Shown one piece after another: positions 42,479 through 53,082 of a DNA stretch of 64,000 nucleotides. Source of the stretch: Mesorhizobium sp. B2-4-3. Lineage in GTDB: Bacteria; Pseudomonadota; Alphaproteobacteria; Rhizobiales; Rhizobiaceae. A model generated the notes under the pieces. The model saw only the letters and a list, made by a program, of their open reading frames with translations. It had not been told where the DNA came from and ran no database searches. A program made the translations under genes and the position numbers. Numbering within the stretch: position 1 is the stretch's first letter; each line of letters starts with the position of its first letter. Location of the stretch: the NCBI RefSeq assembly GCF_006442815.1, contig NZ_VFVL01000024.1:1-64000 (forward strand), read 5' to 3'.

Positions 42479-43330
42479 ATGTTCAAGACAGCAAGAATGG
42501 CATTGCTTGCCGCGCTGTTCGCGGGCTTGGCCGGACCGCTCTTCGCGGCCGACCTCCCGGAACCGCAAATCGAAGAGGCGCCGCCGCCGGTCGTCGAACA
42601 GCAGCCGATCGATGTCGGCGGCTGGTACATCCGCGGCGACATCGACTATCACAAGTCGACCGTGCGCGGCATCGACTACATGACCTATGCCGTCGATCCT
42701 TGTAATTGCTCGGTGACGCCCGGCAGCAAGAGCTTCGATTTCGGCAAGCTCAAGGGCGGCTTCTCGCTCGGTGCCGGCGTCGGCTACAAGATCAACGATT
42801 ACTTCCGCACGGACGTGACCGCGGACTATTGGTTCAAGTCGGACTTCAACGGCCAGACTTCGGACCTAACGACCACGCCGGCCCAGATATCGACTGAAGT
42901 GTCGAGCATGAGCGCCCTGCTGCTCTTGGCCAATGCCTATGTCGATATCGGCACCTGGCACGGCGTCACGCCCTATGTCGGCGCCGGCATCGGCGGCGCG
43001 CACGTCAAGTGGGATAGGGTTTACGATCCCACCCCAGGGGCGACAGAGACCAACCCCGGCGCATCCAACTGGCGCTTCGCCTATGCGCTCATGGCCGGCG
43101 CGTCCTACTGCCTGACCGACAGGGTGATCCTCGACGCCGGCTACCGCTTCACCCACATCCAGGGCGGGCGCATGTTCGACTGGGATGCGAGCAGCGCCGG
43201 ACCGGGCTTCGATCGCGGCATCAACACCCACGAGGTGCGCGGCGGCCTGCGCTACCAGTTCGGCGGCAACAATGGCTGCGCCGCCCCGGTGGCTTACCAG
43301 CCGGAGCCGGAACCGATCTACACCAAGTAA
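42479..43330 (+). CDS. Omp25/RopB-like outer membrane beta-barrel protein
   Basis: A 283-residue outer-membrane protein. A signal peptide ends at AFAADLPEP-like residues near 23, and barrel strands alternate through GGWYIRGDIDYHKS, GVTPYVGAGIGGAHVKWD and NTHEVRGGLRYQFGG, the family's last strands. A pair of cysteines in DPCNCSV is unusual for the group, and a short Pro/Glu-rich tail follows the last strand. It stands alone and is followed by a strong hairpin. A second barrel lies downstream. Confidence 0.85.
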   Translation: MFKTARMALLAALFAGLAGPLFAADLPEPQIEEAPPPVVEQQPIDVGGWYIRGDIDYHKSTVRGIDYMTYAVDPCNCSVTPGSKSFDFGKLKGGFSLGAGVGYKINDYFRTDVTADYWFKSDFNGQTSDLTTTPAQISTEVSSMSALLLLANAYVDIGTWHGVTPYVGAGIGGAHVKWDRVYDPTPGATETNPGASNWRFAYALMAGASYCLTDRVILDAGYRFTHIQGGRMFDWDASSAGPGFDRGINTHEVRGGLRYQFGGNNGCAAPVAYQPEPEPIYTK

Positions 43331-43356
43331 TCGTCTTCATTATCCCGAATTCGTCA

Positions 43357-43383
43357 GCCGCCCGGCGCCAGCCGGGCGGCTTT
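43357..43383 (+). terminator. Terminator after the first porin-like gene
   Basis: GCCGCCCGGC (43357-43366) pairs with GCCGGGCGGC (43371-43380), followed by TTTCGCTTT. Confidence 0.8.
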
Positions 43384-43531
43384 CGCTTTCCTATGACCGC
43401 TAAAATCCGATCGAAATCAATTCGGTAACCGGCTGTTATCCTTAACCAGCACTTAACCACTATGGTTAACAATGGCTCCTTGAAACGGCGCCCGCGTTCG
43501 CGGTTGGCGCCACTTTCAGGAGCCGGGGACC

Positions 43532-44308
43532 ATGATATCCAGATCGCGTATCGCGTCAGCGCTTGCCGCAACCATCCTGTTGCCGATGACGCCGGCGCTG
43601 GCGGCGGACTACGATCCGCCGGTCTATGCCGACCAGGCGCCGGACTACCAGCCGGTCGAGGTCGGCTCGGGCTGGTACCTGCGCGGCGATGTCGCCTATC
43701 TGCCGCAGAAGAGCTTCAAGAACGGTGATTTCACCTTCCCGCCAACGATCACCAACGATAAGAGTTTCAGCGAGAGCGAAGACGCCGTCTTCGGCAGCAT
43801 AGGCTTCGGATATCACTTCAACGATTACCTGCGCGCCGATCTCAACCTCGGCTACCTGCCCGGCAACAAAGCCAGCTTCAGCTATGACGACACAGCGACC
43901 GCGACGCCGTCGGCCATCGGGTTCGGAAACCTGAAGAACTATGCGTTCTCAGGCATACTCAACGGCTATGTCGATCTTGGCACATATGTAGGCATCACGC
44001 CTTATGTTGGCGCCGGCATCGGTGTTGTTCGCACCACGCGCAAGCTTTCGGCCAGGTACACCGATATCAATGACTCCGCCAATAACTTCACCGTCGAGGA
44101 TAATAAATCTCGGTACTCTCTCGCCTATACGTTGAATGCTGGCCTTGCCTACCAGGTGTCCAAGAACGTGCTGGTCGACCTCGGGTACCAATATTTCTCT
44201 GCCCCCGATGCGGAATACGTTACCGCCGCAAGCCTTACCTCCTTCCCTGTTCACAAAGGCATTAGCAATCATCAGGTCAAGCTCGGGCTGCGCTACGATC
44301 TCTGGTAG
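43532..44308 (+). CDS. Omp25/RopB-like outer membrane beta-barrel protein
   Basis: A 258-residue outer-membrane protein related to the one at 42479. A signal peptide ends near ALAADYDPP. Barrel strands include GSGWYLRGDVAYLPQKSF, YHFNDYLRADLNLGYLPG, YVGITPYVGAGIGVVRTT and the final NHQVKLGLRYDLW, which ends in an aromatic residue as outer-membrane proteins do. It differs from its neighbour by lacking the C-terminal tail and cysteines. The pair may be an old duplication. Confidence 0.88.
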   Translation: MISRSRIASALAATILLPMTPALAADYDPPVYADQAPDYQPVEVGSGWYLRGDVAYLPQKSFKNGDFTFPPTITNDKSFSESEDAVFGSIGFGYHFNDYLRADLNLGYLPGNKASFSYDDTATATPSAIGFGNLKNYAFSGILNGYVDLGTYVGITPYVGAGIGVVRTTRKLSARYTDINDSANNFTVEDNKSRYSLAYTLNAGLAYQVSKNVLVDLGYQYFSAPDAEYVTAASLTSFPVHKGISNHQVKLGLRYDLW

Positions 44309-44331
44309 GCGAAGTAGGCTCGGACGTATCG

Positions 44332-44360
44332 AACGGCGGATCCAGGGGATACGCCGTTTC
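44332..44360 (+). terminator. Weak terminator after the second porin-like gene
   Basis: AACGGCG (44332-44338) and CGCCGTT (44352-44358) form a stem extended by ATCC/GGAT. The T-run is short. Confidence 0.5.
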
Positions 44361-44383
44361 ATTTCGAATCTAGCTCCACGACA

Positions 44384-44745
44384 CAGGGATTTTGAAAGGT
44401 TGCCGTTCGTCCTGGCGCGAGATTTTCCGTTCATTTGCGTGAAATCAGCGCAAACGCCGGGGATTGGCTGAAGCCGCCCCCACCTCGTCATTCTATGGCG
44501 GAGCAAGGAGCGAAGCGACGCGGCGCAGACCATAGAATCCATTCCGTGACCTTGGAGCGCCGCCACGGTGCAGAATTCTGCTCCGCTGCACGCCGTGGCG
44601 AAGGAAATGGCATGGGTTCTAGGGTCTTCGTGACGGAGCTTCGCTCCTGCTCCGCCCTAGAATGACGATCGCGATTGCGCGTTTCGGCCAATCTCCAACG
44701 CATGCCACCTGCCAACGCAAACAGAGCCGACCGGTAAAAATCCCC
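44384..44745. repeat. Dispersed modular repeat, copy 3 (full length)
   Basis: A 362-base element closely matching 22381-22745, in the same orientation. Left end CAGGGATTTTGAAAGG and right end (reverse) CCGGGGATTTTTACC form inverted ends; both hairpins and the 12-bp palindrome are kept. Confidence 0.9.
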
Positions 44746-44837
44746 GGCTAGGGATCCAGGCGCCGAGTAAGGGAATATCCTGACAGCGACAAAAATTTTG
44801 CTCTTGACGCCGAAGCCTTGAGCGCATATCGCCGTCC

Positions 44838-44882
44838 GTGGGCCACCCCTCCCCAACGAGGGGCCACTATCTGGAAGGATAG
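44838..44882 (+). promoter_or_regulatory. Structured serC leader, ribosome site in a hairpin
   Basis: Hairpin one pairs CCCCT (44846-44850) with AGGGG (44859-44863), extended outward by GTGG and CCAC. Hairpin two pairs CTATC (44867-44871) with GATAG (44878-44882), and its loop carries GGAAG, the ribosome site of serC. A motif with this design upstream of serC has been described in alphaproteobacteria (the serC RNA motif); the match is from memory. Confidence 0.6.
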
Positions 44883-44888
44883 ACCACG

Positions 44889-46064
44889 ATGACGACGCTT
44901 ACCAAGCCCGGACTCCGTCCGGCAAACCCCAATTTCTCTTCAGGTCCTTGCGCAAAACGCCCCGGCTGGTCGGTCGAGGCGCTCAAAGCTGCTGCGCTCG
45001 GACGCTCTCACCGCGCCAAGATCGGCAAGGCGAAGCTCGAGCAGGCGATCAAGCTGACGCGCGAAATCCTCAAGGTTCCCGCGGACTACCGCATCGGTAT
45101 CGTGCCGGCGTCGGATACCGGCGCGGTCGAGATGGCGCTTTGGTCGCTGCTCGGCGAGCGCGGCGTCGACATGGTCGCCTGGGAAAGTTTCGGCTCCGGC
45201 TGGGTGACCGATGTCGTCAAGCAGCTCAAGCTCGCCGACATGCGCAAGCTCGAGGCCGGCTACGGCCAACTGCCCGACCTGACGCAGGTCGACTTCGACC
45301 GCGACGTCGTCTTCACCTGGAACGGCACGACTTCGGGCGTGCGCGTGCCGAATGGCGATTTCATTCCCTCGAACCGCAAGGGCCTGACGATTTGCGACGC
45401 GACGTCGGCCACTTTCGCGCAGCGGCTCGATTTTGAAAAGCTCGATGTCGTCACCTTCTCCTGGCAGAAGGTGCTGGGCGGCGAGGGCGCGCATGGCATG
45501 CTGATCCTGTCGCCCCGCGCCGTCGAGCGGCTGGAGACCTACAAGCCGGCCTGGCCGCTGCCGAAGATCTTCCGCTTGACCTCGGGCGGCAAGCTGATCG
45601 AGGGCATCTTCAAGGGCGAGACCATCAACACGCCGTCGATGCTGTGCGTCGAGGATTATCTCGACGCGCTCAACTGGGCGAAGTCTATCGGAGGGCTCGA
45701 GGCGCTGGTCGCCCGCGCTGACGCGAATGCCGCGGTGCTCGACCGGTTCGCCGACAAGTCGGCGTGGCTTGGCCACCTCGCTGTCGATCCGGCGACGCGC
45801 TCGAACACGTCCGTGTGCCTTTCGTTCACCGACGCGCAAGTGGCGGCGCTCGATGCCGACGGGCAGGCGGCCTTCGCCAAGGGCATCGTGTCGGCGCTCG
45901 ACAAGGAAGGCGTCGCCTACGACATCGGCTCCTACCGCGACGCGCCGCCCGGCCTGCGCATCTGGTGCGGCGCCACTGTCGAGACCGCCGATCTCGAAGC
46001 GTTGCTGCCCTGGCTCGACTGGGCCTTCGCCACGCAGAAGGCGTCGCTCAAGGCAGCGGCCTGA
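44889..46064 (+). CDS. serC: Phosphoserine aminotransferase
   Basis: A 391-residue PLP enzyme that makes O-phosphoserine in serine synthesis and also acts in pyridoxine synthesis. It begins with PANPNFSSGPCAKRPGWS; the PLP lysine is in VTFSWQKVLGGEGAHG near residue 193, and GTTSGVRVPNGD contacts cofactor. It is the first gene of a pair with serA, 65 bases apart. The leader at 44838 probably controls its translation. Confidence 0.96.
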   Translation: MTTLTKPGLRPANPNFSSGPCAKRPGWSVEALKAAALGRSHRAKIGKAKLEQAIKLTREILKVPADYRIGIVPASDTGAVEMALWSLLGERGVDMVAWESFGSGWVTDVVKQLKLADMRKLEAGYGQLPDLTQVDFDRDVVFTWNGTTSGVRVPNGDFIPSNRKGLTICDATSATFAQRLDFEKLDVVTFSWQKVLGGEGAHGMLILSPRAVERLETYKPAWPLPKIFRLTSGGKLIEGIFKGETINTPSMLCVEDYLDALNWAKSIGGLEALVARADANAAVLDRFADKSAWLGHLAVDPATRSNTSVCLSFTDAQVAALDADGQAAFAKGIVSALDKEGVAYDIGSYRDAPPGLRIWCGATVETADLEALLPWLDWAFATQKASLKAAA

Positions 46065-46129
46065 AATCCGTGGCGGCCTCTGGCCGCCACCATTTTCCGA
46101 CACATCCAATCCCCTTCAAGGAGGCCGTG

Positions 46130-47731
46130 ATGGCGCCCCGCGTTCTCGTTTCGGATAAACTTTCCACCACCGCCGTGCAGATCTTCAAGGATCGCGGCAT
46201 CGACGTCGACTACTTGCCCGACCTCGGCAAGGACAAGGAAAAGCTCGCCGAGGTGATCGGCCAGTATGACGGCCTCGCCATCCGCTCGGCGACCAAGGTC
46301 ACCGAGAAGCTGATCAATGCCGCCGGCAGGCTCAAGGTCGTCGGTCGCGCCGGTATCGGCGTCGACAATGTCGACATCCCGGCCGCCAGCCGCAAGGGCA
46401 TCATCGTGATGAACACGCCCTTCGGCAATTCGATCACCACGGCCGAGCATGCGGTCGCGATGATCTTCGCGCTGGCGCGGCAAATACCGGAAGCCAATGC
46501 CTCGACCCATTCCGGAAAGTGGGAAAAGAACCGCTTCATGGGTGTCGAGATCACCAGCAAGACGCTGGGCGTGATCGGCTGCGGCAATATCGGCTCGATC
46601 GTCGCCACGCGTGGCGTCGGCCTGAAGATGCATGTGATCGCCTTCGACCCGTTCCTGTCGGACAGCCGCGCCGAGGAGCTCGGCGTCCAGAAGGTCGAGC
46701 TCGACGAGCTCTTCGCCCGCGCCGACTTCATCACCTTGCACACGCCGCTGACCGACAAGACGCGCAACATCATCGACGCGGCTGCGATCGCCAAGATGAA
46801 GGACGGCGTGCGCATCATCAATTGCGCCCGCGGCGGATTGGTGGTCGAGGCGGACCTGGTCGCGGCGCTGAAGAGCGGCAAGGTGGCGGGCGCCGGCATC
46901 GACGTGTTCGAGGTCGAGCCGGCCGAGCAGAACGCGCTGTTCGGCATGGAGAATGTCGTGGCCACGCCGCATCTCGGCGCCTCGACCGCGGAAGCGCAGG
47001 AGAATGTCGCGCTGCAGGTCGCCGAGCAGATGAGCGACTATCTGCTCAAGGGCGCGGTCTCCAACGCCATCAACATGCCGTCGATCACCGCCGAGGAGGC
47101 GCCACGGCTGAAACCCTTCGTCAAGCTTGCCGAAGTGCTCGGCGCCTTTGTCGGCCAGGTCACCGAGGATCCGATCAAGGAGGTCGAGATCCTGTTCGAC
47201 GGCTCGACCGCGACGATGAACACGCGCGCGCTGGTGAGCGCGGCCCTTGCCGGCCTCATCCGGCCGCAGGTCTCCGACGTCAACATGGTTTCGGCGCCGA
47301 TCATGGTGAAGGAGCGCGGCATCATCGTCGCCGAGGTCAAGCGCGACAAGTCGGGCGTGTTCGACGGCTATATCAAGCTCACCGTCACGACCGAGCACAG
47401 GACGCGCTCGATCGCCGGCACCTGCTTTTCCGACGGCAAGCCGCGCTTCATCCAGATCAAGGGCATCAATCTCGACGCCGAGGTCGGCCAGCACATGCTC
47501 TACACGACCAATGCGGACGCGCCCGGCATCATCGGCCTGCTCGGCACCGTGTGCGGCGAGAACGGCGTCAACATCGCCAACTTCCAGCTCGGCCGCAACC
47601 GGCCGGGCGGCGATGCGATCGCGCTGCTTTACCTCGACGCGCCCTTCCCGGAAAAAGTGCTGGAGCAGGTGCGCGCGCACAAGTCGATCGACTCGGCGAA
47701 GCGGCTTCGCTTCGACGTCGGCGGCGAGTAA
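46130..47731 (+). CDS. serA: D-3-phosphoglycerate dehydrogenase
   Basis: A 533-residue enzyme of the long (type I) form. The NAD-binding domain has GVIGCGNIGSIVATRGVGL, the catalytic region has NCARGGLVVEADLVAALKSG and ATPHLGASTAEAQENVALQV, and C-terminal regulatory and ACT domains end NADAPGIIGLLGTVCGENGV. It catalyses the first committed step of serine synthesis. AGGAGG lies five bases before ATG 46130. It follows serC in one unit and ends at a terminator. Confidence 0.97.
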   Translation: MAPRVLVSDKLSTTAVQIFKDRGIDVDYLPDLGKDKEKLAEVIGQYDGLAIRSATKVTEKLINAAGRLKVVGRAGIGVDNVDIPAASRKGIIVMNTPFGNSITTAEHAVAMIFALARQIPEANASTHSGKWEKNRFMGVEITSKTLGVIGCGNIGSIVATRGVGLKMHVIAFDPFLSDSRAEELGVQKVELDELFARADFITLHTPLTDKTRNIIDAAAIAKMKDGVRIINCARGGLVVEADLVAALKSGKVAGAGIDVFEVEPAEQNALFGMENVVATPHLGASTAEAQENVALQVAEQMSDYLLKGAVSNAINMPSITAEEAPRLKPFVKLAEVLGAFVGQVTEDPIKEVEILFDGSTATMNTRALVSAALAGLIRPQVSDVNMVSAPIMVKERGIIVAEVKRDKSGVFDGYIKLTVTTEHRTRSIAGTCFSDGKPRFIQIKGINLDAEVGQHMLYTTNADAPGIIGLLGTVCGENGVNIANFQLGRNRPGGDAIALLYLDAPFPEKVLEQVRAHKSIDSAKRLRFDVGGE

Positions 47732-47745
47732 GCGTCCGGATATCA

Positions 47746-47780
47746 AAACGCCCCGCTTGCACCAGCAGGCGGGGCGTTTC
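47746..47780. terminator. Terminator between serA and the SH3 gene
   Basis: AAACGCCCCGC (47746-47756) pairs with GCGGGGCGTTT (47769-47779). It lies between convergent genes and has A/T runs on both sides, so it may act on both strands. Confidence 0.75.
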
Positions 47781-47803
47781 GATAGATCAGATCCCGTCCG
47801 ATT

Positions 47804-48229
47804 TCACTTGCAGGGGAAGCCGGGCGCGATCTTGCATTGCGGCTTGTGAGGCCTCGGCGGCTTGGGCGGGCGCGGCCGGTGCGGCTTATGCGACCAGTGC
47901 GGCCTGTGTGGACGGTAATGCGGCGGGCGAATGACGATTTGCGGCTGCACGATCACCGGCCGCACGACATGGGAGCGTTCGAGATAGCTCGCGCTCGCCC
48001 AGCCATGGATGCCGGCGGCGCGTATCGAGCACCAGCTGTCCTCGCAATGGTAGAGCTCGACCCTATGGCCGGCCGGCAAGGTTGCGATCCTGGCGTAATG
48101 CGCGCCCGGACCGCTGCGGACATTCAGCGACGTCGTGGTGTGGGCGACGGTGGCCGCCGACGCCGGTGCGGAAAGGGCGGCAAGGCCGACGAAAGCGCCG
48201 ATCAGCGCCAAAAACATCCGGAAATTCAT
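47804..48229 (-). CDS. Secreted bacterial SH3-domain protein
   Basis: A 141-residue protein. A signal peptide ends at SAPASA (near residue 25), an SH3_3 domain follows (TTTSLNVRSGPGAHYARIAT and WCSIRAAGIHGWASASYLER), and the C-terminal 45 residues are His/Pro/Lys-rich (HRPHWSHKPHRPRPPKPP). The tail may bind metal or cell wall. GAGGGG precedes ATG 48229; the frame continues upstream without a start site. Confidence 0.85.
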   Translation of the reverse strand: MNFRMFLALIGAFVGLAALSAPASAATVAHTTTSLNVRSGPGAHYARIATLPAGHRVELYHCEDSWCSIRAAGIHGWASASYLERSHVVRPVIVQPQIVIRPPHYRPHRPHWSHKPHRPRPPKPPRPHKPQCKIAPGFPCK

Positions 48230-48377
48230 GGTCCCCTCTCTGGTCGATGAAATACGCATCTGTCCGCCGAAAGTTGAGAGAGTCAATGGCGCCGCAGCTT
48301 CTGGTATATCGAAAATATCAATATCCTTAATAGGATAGAAGTTGTTGGCGACTGCTTGGCATATGATGAGAGGGATA

Positions 48378-49277
48378 TCATCCCGTCTGCAGCGCTGCTC
48401 GGCTGCCGCTGTACTCGGCAAGCGCAATGCCGCCGAGGACAAGCGCCAGCGCGAAAGCCTGATAGGCCTGAAACTGCTCGCCGACGATCAGCACCGAAAG
48501 CAGCGTGCCGAAGATCGGCACCAGGTTGATGAACAGGCCGGCGCGGTTGGCGCCGATCAATTCGTTGCCCTTGATGTAGAGGACCTGCGAGACGACCGAA
48601 GCGCCGAGCGCCGTGTAGAGCGTGAGCGCCCATCCACGCGCGTCCGGCACGATGACGCGGCCAGACGCGACCTCCCAGACGAAGAAGGGCAGGGAGACCA
48701 GCAGCGCGGCGATCGACAGCGCCAGCATGAAACTTTGCCAGCGGATTGCCGGCTTGAGGCGCAGTCCCACCGAATAGAGGCTGTAGCAAAGCACCGCGAC
48801 AAGCATGATGGCGTCGCCGAAGTTGAGATCGAGCTTCAAGAGCTGGCCGAGATCGCCATGGCTTGCGGTCAGCGCGACGCCGGCGATGGTGAGGACGACG
48901 CCGACGACCTGCAGAGGCTGCACACGCAGCCTGAACAGCACGAAATTGGCAAGGATGATGACGATCGGGATGGCTGCCTGCTCGATCGAGACGTTGATGG
49001 CGGTGGTGTAGTTGAGCGCCGTGTAGAAGATGACGTTGAAGATGGTGAAGCCGCAAGCGCCGAGGCCGGCAAGCAGCTTCCAGTGCCTGCGCACTTCAGG
49101 CCAATCCTCACGCAGCGTCCGCCAGCCGACGGGCAGCAGGATCAGCACCGCCATCACCCAGCGCAGGAACACCAGCGTCATCGGCGAGACATGGCCGACG
49201 GCAAGCTTGCCCGCCACCGAATTGCCGCCCCACAGGAGCATGGTCGACAGAAGGAACAGATAGGCGGCTCGGTGCAT
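48378..49277 (-). CDS. EamA/DMT family transporter
   Basis: A 299-residue membrane protein with ten hydrophobic helices in two EamA repeats. The first opens YLFLLSTMLLWGGNSVAGKL and contains INVSIEQAAIPIVIILANFV; the second contains LYTALGASVVSQVLYIKGNE and LVPIFGTLLSVLIVGE. It is a metabolite exporter of unknown substrate. It appears monocistronic. Confidence 0.9.
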   Translation of the reverse strand: MHRAAYLFLLSTMLLWGGNSVAGKLAVGHVSPMTLVFLRWVMAVLILLPVGWRTLREDWPEVRRHWKLLAGLGACGFTIFNVIFYTALNYTTAINVSIEQAAIPIVIILANFVLFRLRVQPLQVVGVVLTIAGVALTASHGDLGQLLKLDLNFGDAIMLVAVLCYSLYSVGLRLKPAIRWQSFMLALSIAALLVSLPFFVWEVASGRVIVPDARGWALTLYTALGASVVSQVLYIKGNELIGANRAGLFINLVPIFGTLLSVLIVGEQFQAYQAFALALVLGGIALAEYSGSRAALQTG

Positions 49278-49430
49278 GGAGGTTCCGGCCCTGCAGGTAT
49301 TCGAGGGTTCAGGCCTGCCTAGAGTGGCGGCGGTGGCAAGTAAATGATGCGAAAGCCGGAATTTGTTGTGCCTGGATCAGGTTGACGTTTCGCCGGCGGC
49401 GTCATTTTGATCCAACTCCTGTATGGGGGG

Positions 49431-49497
49431 CATGGTCACTTGCGAAAGCCGGTTCCCGCTTTTTGGGTTCGCTGACCTTCGGTTCGGGGTCATGCTC
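49431..49497. repeat. Degenerate RIME-like palindrome before purA
   Basis: GCATGGTC at the left and GGTCATGCTCC at the right, with GAAAGCCGGTTCCCGC inside, resemble the palindrome at 17096-17145 with an insertion. Confidence 0.55.
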
Positions 49498-49602
49498 CAA
49501 GGATGGTTTCGGCGGCAAAGAAAGGGTCGCGCCCGCCTGCGCTAGACGCTATAGAGGCCTGTCGTTTCAGGCTGCCCGCGCGGCATTTCAAGGGAAAAGA
49601 AC

Positions 49603-50901
<1,299 letters not shown>

Positions 50902-50970
50902 TTTCACAGCCCTTCCCGGCGTTACGGCTGATTTGCGGCCGGCGGGAAAAGAATGCAGGTCACCTGACGC

Positions 50971-52755
50971 ATGGCAGATTTCGTTAGTGTTCTGAAAAAG
51001 CAGATCGACAAGAAGGTGGACCCTTCGTTCGAGGTGCGCAAGCAGATATACGATGGTGCCCGCGCGGTGCTGGCGAAGAAGCTCGCCGAGTATTCCCCGC
51101 CGCTTGCGCCCGATGTCGTCAGCAAGCAGAAGCGCTCGCTGGAAGATGCAATCTCCAGCGTCGAGCGCGAATATGCCAAACGCGTTCCGGCCGAGGATCC
51201 GCTGGCGGAGCTGGAGCATATTTTCTCCTCCATCGACCGCAACAAGAACCAGCCGAGCCATTCCCGCCAGCCGGCGGCGCCTGAGCCTGCCAAGCCCGAT
51301 TCGTTCAGATCCGAACCGTTCAGGCCGGCGCCCGCGCCCGCCAGGACGGAACCAAGCTGGCAAAGCGCGCCGAAGGCGGAGCCCGCGCGGCAAAACCCCG
51401 TGAAAGCCGAGCCGGCGTGGCAGAACACGGCAAGGACGGAGCCGAACTGGCAGACCGCGCCAAAGGCCGAACCAGCCTGGCAGAAGGCGACGCCGCCGAT
51501 GCCGTCGCCGCGCGAGGACGATGTAGGCCTGGCGGGCATGGACGATGCCGATGACGGCGGCGATGTCTTTGCCAATGACGAGCAGCCCGCGGCCGATACC
51601 TTCCAGCGCCTGCGGCCACAGCGGCAGGAACGCAAGCGCAGCTATGGCGGCTTGATCGCAGCCGTCATCGCGCTCCTGGTGCTGGCCGGCGGCGGCTACG
51701 GCATATGGCTGAACAAGAATGCATTCGGCTCGCTTTTCGGCCCCGGCGGCGGTGGCAGCAAGACGGTCTCGACCGAGCCGCTGGTCAAGCCGGCTCCGGC
51801 CAAGCCGGCGACGGAGACGGCGGCCGCGCCGGCTGCGCCCGGCGCCAGCGAGCCGGCCGACACCGCCAAGTTCACGCAACGCCTGACGCCCGAAGGCAAG
51901 GAGACCGATCCCGGCCCGGCCGGCGGACAGGCCACGATCGGCGAAGGCGAATCCGTCGCGGCGCTGACCTCGCGGCCACCGACGGCGCCGGTGACGACAC
52001 CGCCTGCTCCGGCCACGCAAACGCCCGAGGCGCCTGCCGCAACGCCGGCTCCGACCGGCGCCGCCAATTCGACGCCGCCCGCGGCTGACGCGGCAACGCA
52101 GCCCGCGGCCGGCGCCACGCCACCGGCGGCGGGGACAACGCCGCCGGCCGCAGGCACGACACCGGCCGCGCCCGCGCCGACGACTGCCGAGGCGACCGTG
52201 CCGGTCGGTCAGAAGGCGATCTTCTATGAGGAGCGCACCAGCACGCAGCAGGGCACGGCCGAGCCCGGCAGCATCGTCTGGTCGCTGGTGCAGGAATCGC
52301 CCGGCGGCGATCTGCCGCCCGAACCGGCGATCCGCGCCGAGGCGACGATCCCCGGCAAGAATATCCAGCTGCGCATGACGATCCGGCGCAACACCGACCA
52401 GACGCTGCCGGCCAGCCACATCATCGAGATGATCTTCCTGACGCCGAAAGACTTCGACGGCGGCGGCGTCGACGGCCTTCTGCGCATCGCCATGAAGAGC
52501 TCGGAGCAAGACGCCGGCAGCCCGCTGATCGGCCTCCCGGCCAAGATCGGCGACGGCTTCTTCCTCGTGGCGCTCAACGACAACAAGGCCGACCAGGACG
52601 CCAACCTGACACTGCTTCGGGGCCAGGACTGGATCGACGTGCCGGTGGTCTACAAGACCGGACGCCGTGCGCTGCTCACCATGGAAAAGGGCATTCCCGG
52701 CGAGAAGGTGTTCGACGAGGCGCTGAAGGCCTGGGCGGCGAAGACGTCGGGGTGA
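50971..52755 (+). CDS. Proline-rich single-span membrane protein
   Basis: A 594-residue protein of unknown function. Residues 1-100 are a charged helical cytosolic part (DFVSVLKKQIDKKVDPSFEV). Residues about 125-175 contain five tandem decapeptide units such as EPSWQSAPKA and EPAWQNTART. One membrane helix (GLIAAVIALLVLAGGGYGIW) lies near residue 230, then a long Ala/Pro/Thr-rich linker to about 410, and a folded C-terminal domain (QKAIFYEERTSTQQGTAEPG onward). Related proteins in rhizobia are often listed with unproven names. It lies 69 bases after purA and may be co-transcribed. Confidence 0.82.
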   Translation: MADFVSVLKKQIDKKVDPSFEVRKQIYDGARAVLAKKLAEYSPPLAPDVVSKQKRSLEDAISSVEREYAKRVPAEDPLAELEHIFSSIDRNKNQPSHSRQPAAPEPAKPDSFRSEPFRPAPAPARTEPSWQSAPKAEPARQNPVKAEPAWQNTARTEPNWQTAPKAEPAWQKATPPMPSPREDDVGLAGMDDADDGGDVFANDEQPAADTFQRLRPQRQERKRSYGGLIAAVIALLVLAGGGYGIWLNKNAFGSLFGPGGGGSKTVSTEPLVKPAPAKPATETAAAPAAPGASEPADTAKFTQRLTPEGKETDPGPAGGQATIGEGESVAALTSRPPTAPVTTPPAPATQTPEAPAATPAPTGAANSTPPAADAATQPAAGATPPAAGTTPPAAGTTPAAPAPTTAEATVPVGQKAIFYEERTSTQQGTAEPGSIVWSLVQESPGGDLPPEPAIRAEATIPGKNIQLRMTIRRNTDQTLPASHIIEMIFLTPKDFDGGGVDGLLRIAMKSSEQDAGSPLIGLPAKIGDGFFLVALNDNKADQDANLTLLRGQDWIDVPVVYKTGRRALLTMEKGIPGEKVFDEALKAWAAKTSG

Positions 52756-52782
52756 GGAACAGCGGCGGTCTTGAGCTACCGC

Positions 52783-53082
52783 TCAGAAGCCCTGAAAGAG
52801 CATGTCGAGAGCGGCGACGATCTCATCGTGATGTCTTGCGAGGTTTCCTTCTGCCGCCCGCAATTCCGAAGCCATTACAGCCGAAATGAATTGGGTGACC
52901 ATCACGTGGTCTTTGCCATCGATTCTGAAGATCGGATTTAGCCTGCGCGCCGGCAACGGTGCGATGTTGGGCGGCAGAAGCGGAACGACGACGCTGGTGT
53001 CGAGGTGTTCCAGTATGTCGGACTGGATATCGAGGAGATAACCGTCGCTTCCTGCGCTCCGATAGAAATCATAACGGGCCAT
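52783..53082 (-). CDS. ccdB: CcdB-type toxin
   Basis: A 99-residue toxin of the CcdB family, which poisons DNA gyrase. Residues ARYDFYRSAGSDGYLLDIQS, DTSVVVPLLP and MVTQFISAVMASELRAAEG are typical. The end (ALDMLFQGF) differs from the WGI-type ending of F-plasmid CcdB that contacts GyrA, so gyrase poisoning is not certain. The ATG overlaps the ccdA stop (ATGA). Confidence 0.88.
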   Translation of the reverse strand: MARYDFYRSAGSDGYLLDIQSDILEHLDTSVVVPLLPPNIAPLPARRLNPIFRIDGKDHVMVTQFISAVMASELRAAEGNLARHHDEIVAALDMLFQGF

